This document shows, piece after piece, positions 10,286-19,317 of a stretch of 64,000 nt of DNA. This DNA comes from Acinetobacter brisouisimilis. Lineage in GTDB: Bacteria > Pseudomonadota > Gammaproteobacteria > Pseudomonadales > Moraxellaceae. Positions within the stretch are counted from its first letter, which is position 1. The number at the start of each line of letters is the position of its first letter. The stretch lies in assembly GCF_000368265.1 (NCBI RefSeq), contig NZ_KB851219.1:325920-389919 (forward strand), given 5' to 3'. A program made the position numbers and the translations under genes. The notes beneath the pieces were generated by a model, which ran no database searches, had not been told where the DNA came from, and was given only the letters and a program-made list of their open reading frames with translations.

Positions 10286-10332
10286 AACAAAAAACGCCCA
10301 ATGTACCAGTGGCAATGGGCGTTTTTTGTTAT
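10286..10332. terminator. Terminator downstream of the Fe-alcohol dehydrogenase
   Basis: Long stem AACAAAAAACGCCCA / TGGGCGTTTTTTGTT with a 14-16-base loop. It lies 10 bases after the dehydrogenase stop and has T runs on both strands. Confidence 0.85.
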
Positions 10333-10341
10333 TTGGTTGGT

Positions 10342-11526
10342 TTACCACGCCTTTTGCAAGATTTCTCGTAACTGTGCTAAAGAGGCTTCTTTAGGGTTGT
10401 AAATAATTGAGCCATCATTTAAGGCTTTTTCTGCAACCTCATCGAGCTGGCTTTCGCTAACTTTGCCTGTTTCACGCAAATTACGTGGCAATTTGGTCAG
10501 TTCATACAAATGATCACGAATGCTGTAGAGGGTTTCAATGGTTTTGTCAGTACGTTGATCGGCTGGGGTTTGTGCATAAATATCTGCACCAGCCAAAGGT
10601 AACAACAGCTCCGCAATTTTATCGCCATTGACCGACTTGTTGTATTCAAGTACATACGGCAAGAACAGGTTCATACATAGACCATGAGGTAAATGTGCAA
10701 CTGCACCCAATGCATGCCCAAGAGAATGTACCAAGCCAACCATAGAGTTAGAGAAAGCAATCCCTGCCATGGTTGATGCTTGTGCCAGTTCTAAACGTGC
10801 CTCTGCATCTTTAGGGTTATCCAATACTTTAAACAGGTTCTGGCTAATTTTCTTGATTGCGCCTGTTGCATAGGCGTCACTCAGTGGATTTGCCGCCATA
10901 CAAGTATAGGCTTCAATCGCATGCGTCATGGCATCCATAGCGGTCATGGCAGTCAGGTGCGCAGGTAAGGTTTGCGTCATGCGTGGATCAAGAATCGCGG
11001 CATGTGGCATCAGGTAGTAAGAAGCAAATGCCATTTTGACATTTTTGACAGGGTCAGAAACCACAGCCACCATGGTGACTTCCGAACCTGTACCTGACGT
11101 CGTTGGAATCACAAAAAATGGTTTCAGTGGTTTAGGTAAATTATGTGCACCCGAATATTTGAGTAAATCATCACCGCCTTCAGTGACTAAAATATTGGTA
11201 GCTTTCGCTGTATCAATCACCGAGCCACCACCGACTGCAATGAGCGCATCACATTGATGTTCACGATAAAAAGCTGCGGCTTTTTTCACGGTTTCTAAGC
11301 TTGAATCGGGTGGTACTTCATCAAAAATAAAGCCGATTTCAGCATCAGTTGAGCTAAATGCCGTTTCAATCGGTTCAAGCAAACCATTGGTACGTACGCC
11401 TTTATCGGTAATAATCAGTGGGCGTTTTGCACCTAAAGTAGCAAGTTCAAAAGGAATATGTTCTAAAGCTGCGTGACCTGCAATGACTTTGACTGGACAG
11501 AAAAATTCATAATACGCTTTTGTCAT
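10342..11526 (-). CDS. Iron-containing (group III) alcohol dehydrogenase
   Basis: NAD(P)-dependent alcohol or aldehyde oxidoreductase of 394 residues. The Rossmann part has ALIAVGGGSVIDTAKA and PTTSGTGSEVT. The metal-binding part has DPRMTQTLP, MTHAIEAYTC and HSLGHALGAVAHLPHG, which supply the Asp and His ligands seen in FucO-type enzymes. The substrate cannot be read from the sequence. Its start lies 4 bases after the stop of the 11531-12061 gene, so the two are co-translated. Confidence 0.93.
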   Translation of the reverse strand: MTKAYYEFFCPVKVIAGHAALEHIPFELATLGAKRPLIITDKGVRTNGLLEPIETAFSSTDAEIGFIFDEVPPDSSLETVKKAAAFYREHQCDALIAVGGGSVIDTAKATNILVTEGGDDLLKYSGAHNLPKPLKPFFVIPTTSGTGSEVTMVAVVSDPVKNVKMAFASYYLMPHAAILDPRMTQTLPAHLTAMTAMDAMTHAIEAYTCMAANPLSDAYATGAIKKISQNLFKVLDNPKDAEARLELAQASTMAGIAFSNSMVGLVHSLGHALGAVAHLPHGLCMNLFLPYVLEYNKSVNGDKIAELLLPLAGADIYAQTPADQRTDKTIETLYSIRDHLYELTKLPRNLRETGKVSESQLDEVAEKALNDGSIIYNPKEASLAQLREILQKAW

Positions 11527-11530
11527 GTGC

Positions 11531-12061
11531 TTATGCGCTCCGTTTTAGAAAGGATTGTGCAAGTTTTAAATAGATCAGGCTGGCGTTGGATAGTTTTTCT
11601 TTAAAGCCAAGTTGTTCTGGGTATTGTTTGACCGCGAGTGATGCAATGAGTTTGGGTAAGATTAGCGATTCCATTTTGTTTAAACAGCGCACAAGGCGAA
11701 TCGCATAAGAAACGTCACCATCTGCAATCATACGGTCATTGGCAAAGGCGCGTGCAGTACTTTCCTGAAATGAAAAAACCAGGAATGCATGTTCCAAATG
11801 TTTAAAGATAATGCACAGATCAGGTTTACCGCTTGGTTGATCGACCAGTTCAAGTTGCTTAAGCTGATTGACTCTCGCAGTAAATGCTGGGCCATGTGGA
11901 AAAACTTTCATGGACAGTGTGAAGTTTTCAGGGAATTTAGCAATTTCTTGCTGAATTTCAGGGTCAACTTGGCTGGCAATCACCAAGCCATTGCCAATAA
12001 CACTCATCATGAGCTTGACGTAAGCTTGCTGCATTGCTGGTTTTAACGGCTTAGTGAACAC
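11531..12061 (-). CDS. Conserved protein of unknown function, possibly SCP2-like
   Basis: A 176-residue protein without signal peptide or membrane segment. The middle part (PDLCIIFKHLEHAFLVFSFQ, then ADGDVSYAIRLVRCLNKMESL) has a rhythm like SCP2-type sterol/lipid-binding domains ('F...L...F.G......G....A..L'). I cannot name the family with confidence. It is the first gene of a two-gene unit with the iron alcohol dehydrogenase (4-base gap), so it may bind or deliver the dehydrogenase's lipophilic substrate; that is inference. Confidence 0.7.
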   Translation of the reverse strand: MFTKPLKPAMQQAYVKLMMSVIGNGLVIASQVDPEIQQEIAKFPENFTLSMKVFPHGPAFTARVNQLKQLELVDQPSGKPDLCIIFKHLEHAFLVFSFQESTARAFANDRMIADGDVSYAIRLVRCLNKMESLILPKLIASLAVKQYPEQLGFKEKLSNASLIYLKLAQSFLKRSA

Positions 12062-12114
12062 GTACTTGTCCTTTTTTGTATTTATTGATCTGAAAGAGAG
12101 AACCAGAAAAAACG

Positions 12115-12783
12115 TTATTTTTCCAGAATGACCTCAATTTCTTTAAAGTACTGAGTTTGTGTTAAATATTCAATCACGTCTTGGCTGAGTTGTGTAAATT
12201 TAGGATGATTTTCGACAAGATCCTGAATACGCACCATTTCCAAACCAGCATAGCCGCATGGATTAATGGTCTGAAAACCGTGCAGGTCACAGTCAATATT
12301 TAATGATAACCCATGATAGCTGCGACCACGGCGAATTTTAAACCCTAAAGAACCGATTTTACGCCCATCCACATAGACGCCTGGTGCATCAGGTTTAGCA
12401 TACGCTTCGATCTGGTACTTTTTGAGCAGGTCAATCATCAACTGTTCGGCAAAGCTGACCAGTGTACGCACATGCCATTTTAAGCGGTTGAGGTCAAACA
12501 GAAAGTAAGCGATCATTTGCCCTGGGCCATGCCATGTTACCTGACCACCACGATCTGACTGCACTACAGGAATATTGCTGCTAACCAAAATATGTTCGGG
12601 TTTTCCAGATTGTCCTTGAGTGAGTACATCTTGATGCTGCAACAGCCACAACTCATCGTGAGTATCTGCTTCACGTGTTTCAGTGAAGGTTTTCATTTCT
12701 GAAAACTTGGCTTGATAATCTTGTAAGTTATCGAAAATACGAATAATAAGTTTTGGTGACTGCTGGAGAGTAGATGCATCCAT
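12115..12783 (-). CDS. lipB: Octanoyl-[acyl-carrier-protein]:protein N-octanoyltransferase
   Basis: First enzyme of lipoate assembly: moves octanoate from acyl carrier protein to the lipoyl domains of dehydrogenase complexes. Signature segments are [40 protein letters not shown] (catalytic Lys) and [17 protein letters not shown] (catalytic Cys). 222 residues is the usual length. It follows ybeD on the same strand with a terminator-like hairpin in between; E. coli has the same ybeD-lipB order. Confidence 0.96.
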   Translation of the reverse strand: MDASTLQQSPKLIIRIFDNLQDYQAKFSEMKTFTETREADTHDELWLLQHQDVLTQGQSGKPEHILVSSNIPVVQSDRGGQVTWHGPGQMIAYFLFDLNRLKWHVRTLVSFAEQLMIDLLKKYQIEAYAKPDAPGVYVDGRKIGSLGFKIRRGRSYHGLSLNIDCDLHGFQTINPCGYAGLEMVRIQDLVENHPKFTQLSQDVIEYLTQTQYFKEIEVILEK

Positions 12784-12802
12784 GGAATGAAAAACCTTAT
12801 AT

Positions 12803-12836
12803 AAAAAACAAAACCAGATGTTTTAGGCATCTGGTT
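12803..12836 (-). terminator. Terminator of ybeD
   Basis: On the minus strand the stem AACCAGATG / CATCTGGTT (12812-12836) is followed by TTGTTTTTTAT. It lies 6 bases after the ybeD stop, between ybeD and lipB. Confidence 0.75.
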
Positions 12837-12841
12837 CAGGA

Positions 12842-13129
12842 TTAAAGCGCAGTTCGGATATGAGGGCAAGCTGCCAAGTCTGCATACAGTGCGTGAACTT
12901 GCTCAAGTTCCTCAAAACGCAGTTGGGCAGTAATCGAGTGGTATTTTCCTGTACGCGAAGGTTGTACAGCCAAAGTGGCTTCATCAAACTCAGGGAAATG
13001 TTTGATCAAGATTTCTACCACAGCAATACGAAGTTCTGTACCTGCATTGCCAATGAGTTTAATAGGATAATCCATTGGGAATACCCAAAGGTCTTCACGA
13101 AGTTCACGAGAAGGTGTGCGATCTAACAT
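12842..13129 (-). CDS. ybeD: YbeD/DUF493 family protein
   Basis: Small (95-residue) cytosolic protein with an ACT-like fold. It is conserved next to lipB in many gammaproteobacteria and proposed to have a regulatory role, but its biochemical function is unknown. Typical segments are WVFPMDYPIKLIGNAG and SRTGKYHSITAQLRF. The frame stays open to a TTG at 13159, but that codon lies inside a hairpin, whereas ATG 13129 (MLDRTPSRELRED) has GAGAG upstream. I therefore use 13129. Confidence 0.85.
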   Translation of the reverse strand: MLDRTPSRELREDLWVFPMDYPIKLIGNAGTELRIAVVEILIKHFPEFDEATLAVQPSRTGKYHSITAQLRFEELEQVHALYADLAACPHIRTAL

Positions 13130-13150
13130 AGGTGCTCTCAGCAGTTGAAA

Positions 13151-13174
13151 CGCCTGCAAGAGCAGGCGTTTTTT
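13151..13174 (+). terminator. Hairpin with T run on the plus strand, upstream of ybeD
   Basis: CGCCTGC / GCAGGCG stem (13151-13168) followed by six T on the plus strand. On the minus strand, the direction of both rpoD and ybeD, it is followed only by TTTC, so it is a poor terminator for rpoD. Confidence 0.5.
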
Positions 13175-13225
13175 AATTCTTTAAAGATAAAATGGGGTAG
13201 TTTCCTGAAAAATCAAGAATCCCGA

Positions 13226-15115
13226 TTAATCATTTTCCAAGAATGAACGTAAGTGTTCTGAGCGTGAAGGATGGCGCAATTTACGGAGCGCTTTGGCTTC
13301 AATCTGACGGATACGTTCACGCGTTACATCAAACTGTTTACCTACTTCTTCAAGCGTATGGTCAGTTGGCATATCAATACCAAAACGCATTTTCAAGACT
13401 TTGGCTTCACGTTCAGTCAGGTTTTCAAGCACTTCACGAGTTGCTTCTTTCAAGCCTTCTGAAGTTGCAGCATCCACTGGTGATGTGATGTTTTGATCTT
13501 CAATGAAATCACCAAGATGCGAATCTTCATCATCACCAATCGGAGTTTCCATTGAAATCGGTTCTTTGGCAATTTTCAGCACTTTACGAACTTTAACTTC
13601 ATCCATTTCCAGACGTTCACCTAGTTCTTCAGGAGTTGGCTCACGGCCCATTTCTTGAAGAAGCTGGCGAGATACACGATTGATTTTGTTGATCGTTTCA
13701 ATCATGTGTACTGGAATACGAATGGTACGTGCTTGGTCGGCAATCGAACGGGTAATGGCCTGACGGATCCACCAAGTTGCATACGTCGAGAATTTGTAAC
13801 CACGGCGATATTCAAACTTATCTACCGCTTTCATCAAGCCGATGTTACCTTCCTGAATCAAGTCAAGGAATTGCAAACCACGGTTGGTGTATTTTTTCGC
13901 AATCGAAATCACCAAACGCAAGTTGGCTTCAACCATTTCTTTTTTGGCGCGACGTGCTTTGGCTTCACCAATCGCCATACGTTTAGAAATATCTTTGATT
14001 TCCTGAACGTTTAAGCCAAGCTCAGTTTCAATATCTGCAATTTTTTGCTGGAATGCCAAGATGTCTGGGCGAACTTTTTCCAGATGCGGTTTCACTTCTG
14101 GTGTTACTTTGGCAAGCTGCGCATCCAGCCATGCTGGATTCGATTCTTGTTGAGGGAATGTAGTACGGAACAAGTTACGATCCATACGACCACGACGGAC
14201 TGCATAACGCATGATTTCACGTTCAGCCGTGCGGATACGCTCATGTGTACCACGGATCATTTCAGAAATGATATCAAATAAACGAGGTGTGAATTTGAAC
14301 ATCATAAATACAGTTGCAAGGGTAACCAATGCTTCATCAGCTTCTTTCGAGTTACGACCATGCTGCTGAATCGCTGCTTTAGTTTTGCTCCACGCTTGTT
14401 CCAACTCTGCAAAACGCACTTTTGCAACTTCTGGATCTGGGCCTGAATCACCTTCAGAATCGTCATCACCTTCCGACTCTTCTTCCTCATCGTCGTCGTC
14501 AAGTTTGACCTCTTTGGCAGGCTTCGATGTATCTTCTTCGACATCGACCAATTCGGTTTCTTCTTCCTCGATGACTTCTGGAATGTCATCGTCGGTTTCA
14601 GGGTCAAGGTACCCTGATAAAATATCAGCTAAACGGCGTTCGCCAGTGTTAACGTCTTCGTATTCTTGGAGAACAACTTCAACCGCATTTGGCCAGTAAG
14701 CAATCGCATTTAATACATCACGAATCCCTTCTTCGATTCGTTTTGCAATGCTAATTTCACCTTCGCGAGTGAGCAGCTCAACGGTTCCCATTTCACGCAT
14801 ATACATACGAACTGGGTCAGTCGTACGACCAGGTTCGTTTTCAACTGAAGCAAGTACCGCAGCGGCTTCTTCTTCGGCAACTTCATCGGCTGCTTCGGTT
14901 GATTCGCCAAACATAGTATCGTCAGATTCAGGCGCGCGTTCATGAACAGGAATACCCACATCTTGAAGCATTTGAATAATGTCTTCAATCTGTTCGCTTT
15001 CCGTGATTGAGTCTGGGAGATGATCGTTAACCTCAGCGTAAGTTAAGTAACCTTGCTCTTTGCCTCGGCTAATCAGAGCCGCTACTTGAGAAGTAGGGGA
15101 ATGCATATCGCTCAT
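13226..15115 (-). CDS. rpoD: RNA polymerase primary sigma factor RpoD (sigma-70)
   Basis: Housekeeping sigma factor of 629 residues. Region 1.1 occupies about 1-80. It is followed by region 1.2 with [21 protein letters not shown], a very acidic non-conserved insert (runs of E and D near residues 175-225), region 2 with [27 protein letters not shown] in two parts and [19 protein letters not shown], region 3, and region 4 with [28 protein letters not shown]. The frame extends to 15172, but ATG 15115 ([15 protein letters not shown]) is the family start. Transcribed alone. Confidence 0.97.
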   Translation of the reverse strand: MSDMHSPTSQVAALISRGKEQGYLTYAEVNDHLPDSITESEQIEDIIQMLQDVGIPVHERAPESDDTMFGESTEAADEVAEEEAAAVLASVENEPGRTTDPVRMYMREMGTVELLTREGEISIAKRIEEGIRDVLNAIAYWPNAVEVVLQEYEDVNTGERRLADILSGYLDPETDDDIPEVIEEEETELVDVEEDTSKPAKEVKLDDDDEEEESEGDDDSEGDSGPDPEVAKVRFAELEQAWSKTKAAIQQHGRNSKEADEALVTLATVFMMFKFTPRLFDIISEMIRGTHERIRTAEREIMRYAVRRGRMDRNLFRTTFPQQESNPAWLDAQLAKVTPEVKPHLEKVRPDILAFQQKIADIETELGLNVQEIKDISKRMAIGEAKARRAKKEMVEANLRLVISIAKKYTNRGLQFLDLIQEGNIGLMKAVDKFEYRRGYKFSTYATWWIRQAITRSIADQARTIRIPVHMIETINKINRVSRQLLQEMGREPTPEELGERLEMDEVKVRKVLKIAKEPISMETPIGDDEDSHLGDFIEDQNITSPVDAATSEGLKEATREVLENLTEREAKVLKMRFGIDMPTDHTLEEVGKQFDVTRERIRQIEAKALRKLRHPSRSEHLRSFLEND

Positions 15116-15160
15116 CTTTTGCTTACTCTTTGTTGAATCTGTGGCAGTGAAAAACCGTGC

Positions 15161-15190
15161 ATGATAGCACAATTTGTTTAAAAAATTCAG
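15161..15190 (-). promoter_or_regulatory. Candidate rpoD promoter
   Basis: On the minus strand a -10 TATCAT (complement of 15161-15166) lies about 45 bases before the rpoD ATG. The -35 region is weak (TGAATT at best). The 340-base gap between rpoD and the next gene otherwise holds only AT-rich sequence and the promoter listed at 15387. Confidence 0.35.
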
Positions 15191-15386
15191 AAATCATGGG
15201 GCGGGCACCGAATTCATGATATCTTTTGTGTTGTTAAAGTAGAATGGATATTGTGTCATTTTTAATTTTTTCAAGTCCGTGCAATTTTGTGATGAAAAAC
15301 TCCAGATTCTTAATAAATACACAAAAAAAACGCGGAAAAAAAGCAGATTTTAGTGAGAACCCTAAAAATATAAATGCATAAAAATC

Positions 15387-15415
15387 TTGACAGAAATAAA
15401 TAACTACGCTAAATA
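15387..15415 (+). promoter_or_regulatory. Sigma-70 promoter of the PA3496-like gene
   Basis: TTGACA (15387-15392), 17-base spacer, TAAATA (15410-15415), about 40 bases before the GTG start at 15456. Confidence 0.6.
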
Positions 15416-15455
15416 GCGCGTAAAACATTTATATTTTTATGTTGAGGTAGTTTGA

Positions 15456-15659
15456 GTGTCTTCTACAGATTTTGAACTAGATGATAACTACGATGATGAC
15501 GTTAGCTTTGATGAGGCATCGAATAAAATCAGTGCCAAAGAGTCATTAGAAAAACGTCGTTTAATTGATGACTTGCTTGCGCAACGCCGTTTGGAGCGCG
15601 AGTTGAAAGACTTTGATTATGATTTCGACGATGATGATTCGGGCGATGATGATGCATAA
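15456..15659 (+). CDS. PA3496-family small acidic protein
   Basis: A 67-residue, strongly acidic protein with a basic central helix (SLEKRRLIDDLLAQRRLERELKDFDYDF) between two Asp-rich ends. This layout matches the small family annotated as 'PA3496 family putative envelope integrity protein', although no signal peptide is visible and its function is unproven. Start is GTG 15456 with GAGGTAG upstream. It is followed 66 bases later by the YgfB-like gene and may be transcribed with it. Confidence 0.7.
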   Translation: MSSTDFELDDNYDDDVSFDEASNKISAKESLEKRRLIDDLLAQRRLERELKDFDYDFDDDDSGDDDA

Positions 15660-15725
15660 AAGCATTTAGAATATCATCCCTATCAATGCTATGCTCATAC
15701 CCTAGTAACCAATAATGGAATCAAA

Positions 15726-16250
15726 ATGAGTTCTTTGAATTTAGATCAGTTAAGTGATTATTTAGATGGTGACCAAAACGAATATGGTCTAGATTTTGCG
15801 GCAACTCATGGATTTTTATGCGCGATTGCTGTTGGACCAAAATTTGATACTTGGCTTGATGCTTTGTTTGATGGAAACCCAAATAAAGTGCCGAGTGAAA
15901 TTGTGGTGCAGGTCAAATTATGGCTCGAACAGTTACGTCAAAGCCTTGCCAATGAAGAAGGAATCGAGTTTCCTTTTGAAATTGAAGAAGCCGATGTAGA
16001 CTCAAGTTTGGGTGACTGGAGTGTTGGTTTTGTCGATGCCATGTTCCTGAACGAAGAAGCATGGTTTACGCCTGAGTTCGAAGAACAATTAGTCGATTTG
16101 ACTTTGCCAATGATGATCTTTAGCGGCGTTGATGAAGAAGATGCACAAATGGAATCTTTCCGTCGCAACGGGCAGTTAATGGATGAACTTGCAGAAGAAA
16201 TTCCAGACAATCTAAATGAACTTTTCTTGATGTATCATACACAATCATGA
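15726..16250 (+). CDS. UPF0149/YgfB (YecA-like) family protein
   Basis: Cytosolic helical protein of 174 residues. The family signature is visible: THGFLCAIAVGP near residue 26, DWSVGFVDAMFL in the middle and PDNLNELFLMYH at the end. It lacks the C-terminal SEC-C zinc motif of longer YecA proteins. Function in this genus is unknown. It ends in a strong terminator. Confidence 0.85.
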   Translation: MSSLNLDQLSDYLDGDQNEYGLDFAATHGFLCAIAVGPKFDTWLDALFDGNPNKVPSEIVVQVKLWLEQLRQSLANEEGIEFPFEIEEADVDSSLGDWSVGFVDAMFLNEEAWFTPEFEEQLVDLTLPMMIFSGVDEEDAQMESFRRNGQLMDELAEEIPDNLNELFLMYHTQS

Positions 16251-16314
16251 TGATATGACAGGCGATGCCGTGATGGCATTCTGCATGTCATAGTTAATTA
16301 TTGTTGTTGTAGCA

Positions 16315-16351
16315 AAAGCCTGATCATTGTAGCAATGGTCAGGCTTTTTTA
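16315..16351 (+). terminator. Intrinsic terminator after the YgfB-like gene
   Basis: Stem AAGCCTGATCATTG / CAATGGTCAGGCTT with a TAG loop, followed by a T run. Confidence 0.88.
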
Positions 16352-16383
16352 TGAAAAAATGAAATTTTTGTTAGTTCAGCACG

Positions 16384-17028
16384 TTAATGATCAATCTTTT
16401 TTGTCAGATACCAGGCAGTTTCAATCGCATCCTGTTGTTGGAATGCTCTTGGTCTTTCAATGCGAATCAATGGCTCGATATCGTAAACATCATCATACAA
16501 ACCTTTGATTTTTGTTTCGGGAATTGAAAAGGGTGGGCCTGAAAAGGCATCCTGATCATATTCATAGCTAATCAGAAGCTGCGGAGCATTGTTGGTAATT
16601 TCCTTGAGATGCTGTGCATACTCAACCCGCATGTTTTCAGGTAAGGCGACTAACGCTGCCCGATCATAGATTGCATCGACATTGCCAAGTAGCGGCTGGG
16701 TAAGTTGAAAAATATCGCCATTAAAAATGTCGATTTGTGGATGATGAAAATGTCGAAGGCGTTGATTTGGTATTTCTTCAAAAGGCAAGTTTAGAGTTTT
16801 GATTAACTCTTCAACGGCCAACTCACTTAACTCAACGGCGACCACACGCAACCCTTGATCTAGCAGCCAATGCATATCCAGACTTTTGCCACAAAGCGGA
16901 ACAAAAATCCGATCATTTTTTTGCAAGGATAATTTGTCGATATATTTTGCTAAAAATTCATTGACTTGCTGTTGATGAAAACCAATCTGATTGTTTTTCC
17001 ATTTATCTAGCCAAAATTGCTCTTGCAT
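16384..17028 (-). CDS. tpm: Thiopurine S-methyltransferase
   Basis: SAM-dependent methyltransferase of 214 residues that methylates thiopurines and, in bacteria, selenium and tellurium oxyanions. It starts FWLDKWKNNQIGFHQ and has the SAM-binding segment RIFVPLCGKSLDMHWLLDQG, then VAVELSELAVEE and IYDRAALVALP, all characteristic of bacterial TPMT. It is a separate unit. Confidence 0.93.
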   Translation of the reverse strand: MQEQFWLDKWKNNQIGFHQQQVNEFLAKYIDKLSLQKNDRIFVPLCGKSLDMHWLLDQGLRVVAVELSELAVEELIKTLNLPFEEIPNQRLRHFHHPQIDIFNGDIFQLTQPLLGNVDAIYDRAALVALPENMRVEYAQHLKEITNNAPQLLISYEYDQDAFSGPPFSIPETKIKGLYDDVYDIEPLIRIERPRAFQQQDAIETAWYLTKKIDH

Positions 17029-17124
17029 GATACAACCTTATTCTTACTTGAATTTTCAAAACATTAGCGGATTTTGCATACAAGTTAAAAGAAATTTTAG
17101 TCAAAAATTAAGATTTCCCGTAAT

Positions 17125-17148
17125 AAAAAAGCCATCGTGTTGATGGCT
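17125..17148 (-). terminator. Intrinsic terminator of trhO
   Basis: On the minus strand AAGCCATC / GATGGCTT is followed by a run of T, just past the trhO stop. Confidence 0.82.
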
Positions 17149-17170
17149 TAATCTTTAATGAAACTTAATT

Positions 17171-18103
17171 TTATAGGCGTTTTCTTTTTGCTGCGGCAAT
17201 TTGAGATTGGCGCATACGGAATCCCGCTTTTTGTTTCTCGCTGGTTTTGTTGATGCAGTACACACAAGATACGCCATGTTCATAGCTTGGCAATACTGAT
17301 TCTTCAGGGGTAAGCGGCCAGCCGCAAGCGTGACATTTAATATTTTGACCTTCTTCAACGCCATGAGTTACTGCAGTACGACCATCAAACACGAAGCATT
17401 CACCTTCCCACATGCTTTCTTCAGTAGGGGTTTCTTCAAGGTATTTCAAGATCCCACCTTTGAGGTGATAAACTTCTTCAAAACCTTCTTGTAAAAGCAA
17501 AGAGGTTGATTTCTCACAGCGAATACCACCTGTACAGAACATGGCAATTTTTTTGTCTTTATGCTGTTCAAGCTCTTTTTTGACGTATTCTGGAAATTCA
17601 CGGAAAGTTTCAGTTTTCGGGTCAATCGCACCTTTGAATGTGCCTGCTTTGTATTCGTAATCATTACGAGTGTCGATCAGAATGACATCATCACGTGCAA
17701 TCAGTTCATTCCATTCTTTAGGATCTAAATAATGACCCACCAAATCACGTGGTTTAACTTTAACACCCAAAGTTACAATTTCTTTTTTTAGCTTGATTTT
17801 CATTTTACGAAATGGCTTGTCAGAGCTATGAGACTCTTTATATTCCATTGCGTTAAAGCCTTCATTCAGCAAAAATTGATGAATCGTATCAATCGCTTGA
17901 CGATCTCCAGCGACTGTACCATTAATGCCTTCATCAGCTACAATTAGAGTTCCGCATAGATTGATAGTTTTAACCAAGTCAAGTAGACGTTGCTGCAAAT
18001 CAGCAGGGTCTTGAATTTCTTTGAATTGATATAGTGCGGCAACAACCCAATCAGCGGTCGCTTGCTGTTCTACAGGTGCAAGCTGTTCTACAGTAGCGTT
18101 CAT
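17171..18103 (-). CDS. trhO: tRNA uridine(34) hydroxylase (rhodanese-like YceA)
   Basis: Makes 5-hydroxyuridine at tRNA position 34 in an oxygen-dependent way. The N-terminal domain (about 1-100) has GTLIVADEGINGTVAG. The central rhodanese domain has DVILIDTRNDYEYKAGTF and the active-site loop MFCTGGIRCEKS with the catalytic Cys. A Cys-rich C-terminal part follows (CHACGWPL, CVYCINKT). The frame is open to 18229, but ATG 18103 (MNATVEQLAPVEQ) has TGGAGT upstream and gives 310 residues, the usual size. Confidence 0.93.
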   Translation of the reverse strand: MNATVEQLAPVEQQATADWVVAALYQFKEIQDPADLQQRLLDLVKTINLCGTLIVADEGINGTVAGDRQAIDTIHQFLLNEGFNAMEYKESHSSDKPFRKMKIKLKKEIVTLGVKVKPRDLVGHYLDPKEWNELIARDDVILIDTRNDYEYKAGTFKGAIDPKTETFREFPEYVKKELEQHKDKKIAMFCTGGIRCEKSTSLLLQEGFEEVYHLKGGILKYLEETPTEESMWEGECFVFDGRTAVTHGVEEGQNIKCHACGWPLTPEESVLPSYEHGVSCVYCINKTSEKQKAGFRMRQSQIAAAKRKRL

Positions 18104-18201
18104 GCGGGACTCCAAATGTATTAAGATAGAAAAATAAGGCGCGTATTTTAGCGTGATTTTGAAAATTAAGCGAGAATGGTTCTTGTGAAGGAGAGGTTGG
18201 T

Positions 18202-18684
18202 TTGAGTAAAGATCGTCGCATTGCGACACTCACCCCATGTGCAGGGCGTTGTTCCACTGTATTTGGTGATCATGTCTGTCGAGGCTGCCGACGTTTTAAT
18301 CATGAAGTGATTCAATGGAATACTTATACACTTGAACAGCAGCGTGTCGTTTGGAAGCGTCTGGATTCCCAGTTAGATCAAATTTTAGTGCCGATGCTGC
18401 CTCATGCCAATCTGCAACACGTTGAGGGTTTTATTATTTCAAAACGTACACGCTTGTTACCTGATGCCTCTATTGGGCGCAAGTTGTATCATGCGCTTAA
18501 GATTTGTGAGAAACATCGCCAGTTTGCTGAAGAGAGTGGATTGGGCATTCAACAGGCACAAGTCAAGCCATTGTGGGATGAGTTTGAGCGGCGTGTATTG
18601 GCACTTGCTAAAGCCAGTTATGAATTCGCCTGGCTGCGTGCCGACGGGATTCATTATAGTTTATTGCACATGGCAGATGATTAA
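18202..18684 (+). CDS. DUF1289 (putative Fe-S) protein
   Basis: A 160-residue protein with an N-terminal DUF1289 Cys motif, TPCAGRCSTVFGDHVCRGCRRFNHE (written here as family pattern C-3-C-7-C-2-C), which probably binds a metal or Fe-S cluster. The remaining 120 residues have no domain I can name. Start is TTG 18202 with GGAGAGG upstream. It is divergent from trhO, and its stop overlaps the stop of the convergent TetR gene by 4 bases. Confidence 0.8.
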   Translation: MSKDRRIATLTPCAGRCSTVFGDHVCRGCRRFNHEVIQWNTYTLEQQRVVWKRLDSQLDQILVPMLPHANLQHVEGFIISKRTRLLPDASIGRKLYHALKICEKHRQFAEESGLGIQQAQVKPLWDEFERRVLALAKASYEFAWLRADGIHYSLLHMADD

Positions 18685-19232
18685 GCCTGTAAATTTTTTA
18701 TCAGGTTGATCATGAGTTGTTTGTTCTGTTCAGCAATTTCTGCTTGAAAGCCTTCAACCAAAAATCGGCTTATTAACCCCTCTAAAAAATTATAGCACAA
18801 TTCAGTGACTGCCTGTGGTTGCTTGAGGTGTTGTGCGTACTGCGCAATAAATTCGTATAACCAGTGCTTATGCTGCTTAGCGAGATCAAGAATTTCAGTA
18901 TCTTGCTGTGAAGACTCTCCAACAACTCGTACAAATAGGCAACCTTTAAAATGATCTTGCTGAAACCACTGAACGTGCCAGTCAAAAATCTGCTCAAGTG
19001 CGGCTAAACCTTGAGCCTCTCCAACAAAATCACACAAACTTTGCCGAAACTGAAGATCTCGCTTTTTTAGTACGGAAGCAACGAGTTGCTGTTTATTTTT
19101 AAAATATGTGTACAGCGTTGTTTTGGAACAGCCTGATTCATCCCGAATTAAATCTACTCCAACTGCGTTAAAACTGTGCTGATTAAATAACTTTTCGGCA
19201 GTGCCCAGAATTTTAGCTGCGGATTTTGACAT
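18681..19232 (-). CDS. TetR-family transcriptional regulator
   Basis: A 183-residue one-component repressor. The N-terminal helix-turn-helix is clear: AEKLFNQHSFNAVGVDLI, then CSKTTLYTYFKNKQQLV. The C-terminal ligand domain resembles the AcuR/YcdC-like type. It is divergent from an HPP-family membrane protein gene, and a perfect 24-base palindrome lies in the 85-base gap. I infer that it represses itself and the HPP gene. The ligand is unknown. Confidence 0.9.
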   Translation of the reverse strand: MSKSAAKILGTAEKLFNQHSFNAVGVDLIRDESGCSKTTLYTYFKNKQQLVASVLKKRDLQFRQSLCDFVGEAQGLAALEQIFDWHVQWFQQDHFKGCLFVRVVGESSQQDTEILDLAKQHKHWLYEFIAQYAQHLKQPQAVTELCYNFLEGLISRFLVEGFQAEIAEQNKQLMINLIKNLQA

Positions 19233-19243
19233 GCTTTTTTCTC

Positions 19244-19272
19244 TTGTAAATAGTACAGATCTGTACTATTTT
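19244..19272 (+). promoter_or_regulatory. TetR operator palindrome over a candidate HPP-gene promoter
   Basis: Positions 19248-19271 are a perfect 24-base palindrome with half-site TAGTACAGA. TTGTAA (19244-19249) and TATTTT (19267-19272) with a 17-base spacer could be the promoter of the HPP gene, so a bound repressor would block it. Confidence 0.75.
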
Positions 19273-19317
19273 GATTTTAACGTGCAAATCGACAAAAATC
19301 AATTCAGGGGGAACGTG

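Noticed and set aside
14385..14699. Ser-rich open frame opposite rpoD
   Set aside because: It is the antisense shadow of the Asp/Glu-rich insert of RpoD and has no ribosome-binding site.
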